From contig JAGHCG010000053.1 in NCBI GenBank assembly GCA_021160565.1, positions 1 to 6,531 of the forward strand: a DNA stretch of 6,531 nt, read 5' to 3'. The notes under the pieces were generated by a model. The model saw only the letters and a list, made by a program, of their open reading frames with translations. It did not search any database and was not told the DNA's origin. This document shows, piece after piece, positions 6,350 to 6,531 of the stretch. The stretch is from a bacterium. Its GTDB lineage: Bacteria; Ratteibacteria; UBA8468; B48-G9; JAFGKM01. The translations under genes and the position numbers were made by a program. Every line of letters starts with the position of its first letter. Position 1 is the first letter of the stretch.

Positions 6350-6531
6350 TCAGGAGAAGGATAAGATTTTTCCTGTTGTGAGGGAAACTATATATTTTTC
6401 TATTTTTTTAACTTTAAAGATATCTCTAATTCCGGTTTCGTAAATGTCCATCTGTTCTTTGAATACTTCGAGGTTTTCTCCATGTATTTTATAGTCATAA
6501 ATTTTCACAATATCTCCTTCAACTATTATTC
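6350..6531 (-). CDS. 3' end of an unrecognised gene, cut by the right edge
   Basis: An open frame enters from the edge and ends at TGA (6352-6350), giving 59 residues that begin IIVEGDIVKIYDYKIHGE and end VSLTTGKILSFS. Strand-like hydrophobic stretches alternate with charged turns, and codon use (AAA, GAA, ATA, AGA) matches the neighbours, so it looks coding. I do not recognise a family. Inside it, AAGGAG (6519-6514) stands 5 nt before an in-frame GTG (6508), so the real gene might instead be a complete 52-residue small protein. The 49-nt gap to the next gene contains that gene's promoter and no obvious terminator. Confidence 0.6.
   Translation of the reverse strand, partial: IIVEGDIVKIYDYKIHGENLEVFKEQMDIYETGIRDIFKVKKIEKYIVSLTTGKILSFS

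Overview
The window is AT-rich (roughly one third G+C by eye), bacterial and gene-dense. Every supported gene lies on the minus strand, so the given strand reads as long pyrimidine-rich stretches. Proteins are rich in Lys, Glu and Ile, and Arg is mostly AGA/AGG. Gene ends overlap by a few bases, and several starts carry strong Shine-Dalgarno sequences. The release factor resembles the Thermotoga type as I remember it. Together this suggests an anaerobic, possibly thermophilic, little-studied bacterial lineage; I cannot name the phylum from the sequence alone.

Layout in the direction of transcription (right to left): (1) 6531-6350, the 3' end of an unrecognised gene running in from the right edge. 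(2) 6300-5002, a nucleotide-sugar 6-dehydrogenase of the UDP-GlcNAc/ManNAc type (WbpA-like), preceded by a promoter placed so close to the ATG that its mRNA may be leaderless. (3) 4978-4956, a 23-bp near-palindrome just upstream of (4) 4935-3886, a uroporphyrinogen-decarboxylase-superfamily protein that is neither HemE nor a classical zinc methyltransferase. (5) 3836-3808, a near-consensus sigma70-type promoter. (6) A tightly packed operon: GerMN-domain membrane protein (3783-3226), ribosomal protein L31 (rpmE, 3229-3029), peptide chain release factor 1 (prfA, 3042-1969), a secreted TPR/HEAT/coiled-coil protein (1972-131), and the first 60 codons of prmC/hemK (180-1), the methyltransferase that modifies the GGQ glutamine of release factors.

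The operon couples a ribosomal protein, a termination factor and that factor's modifying enzyme, a familiar bacterial grouping. Two envelope proteins are built into it: a GerMN protein at the front and a large exported repeat protein between prfA and prmC. All junctions in the operon overlap (4, 14, 4 and about 50 nt), so translation of successive genes is probably coupled. I see no RNA genes, mobile elements or CRISPR arrays. No intergenic gap exceeds about 100 bases.
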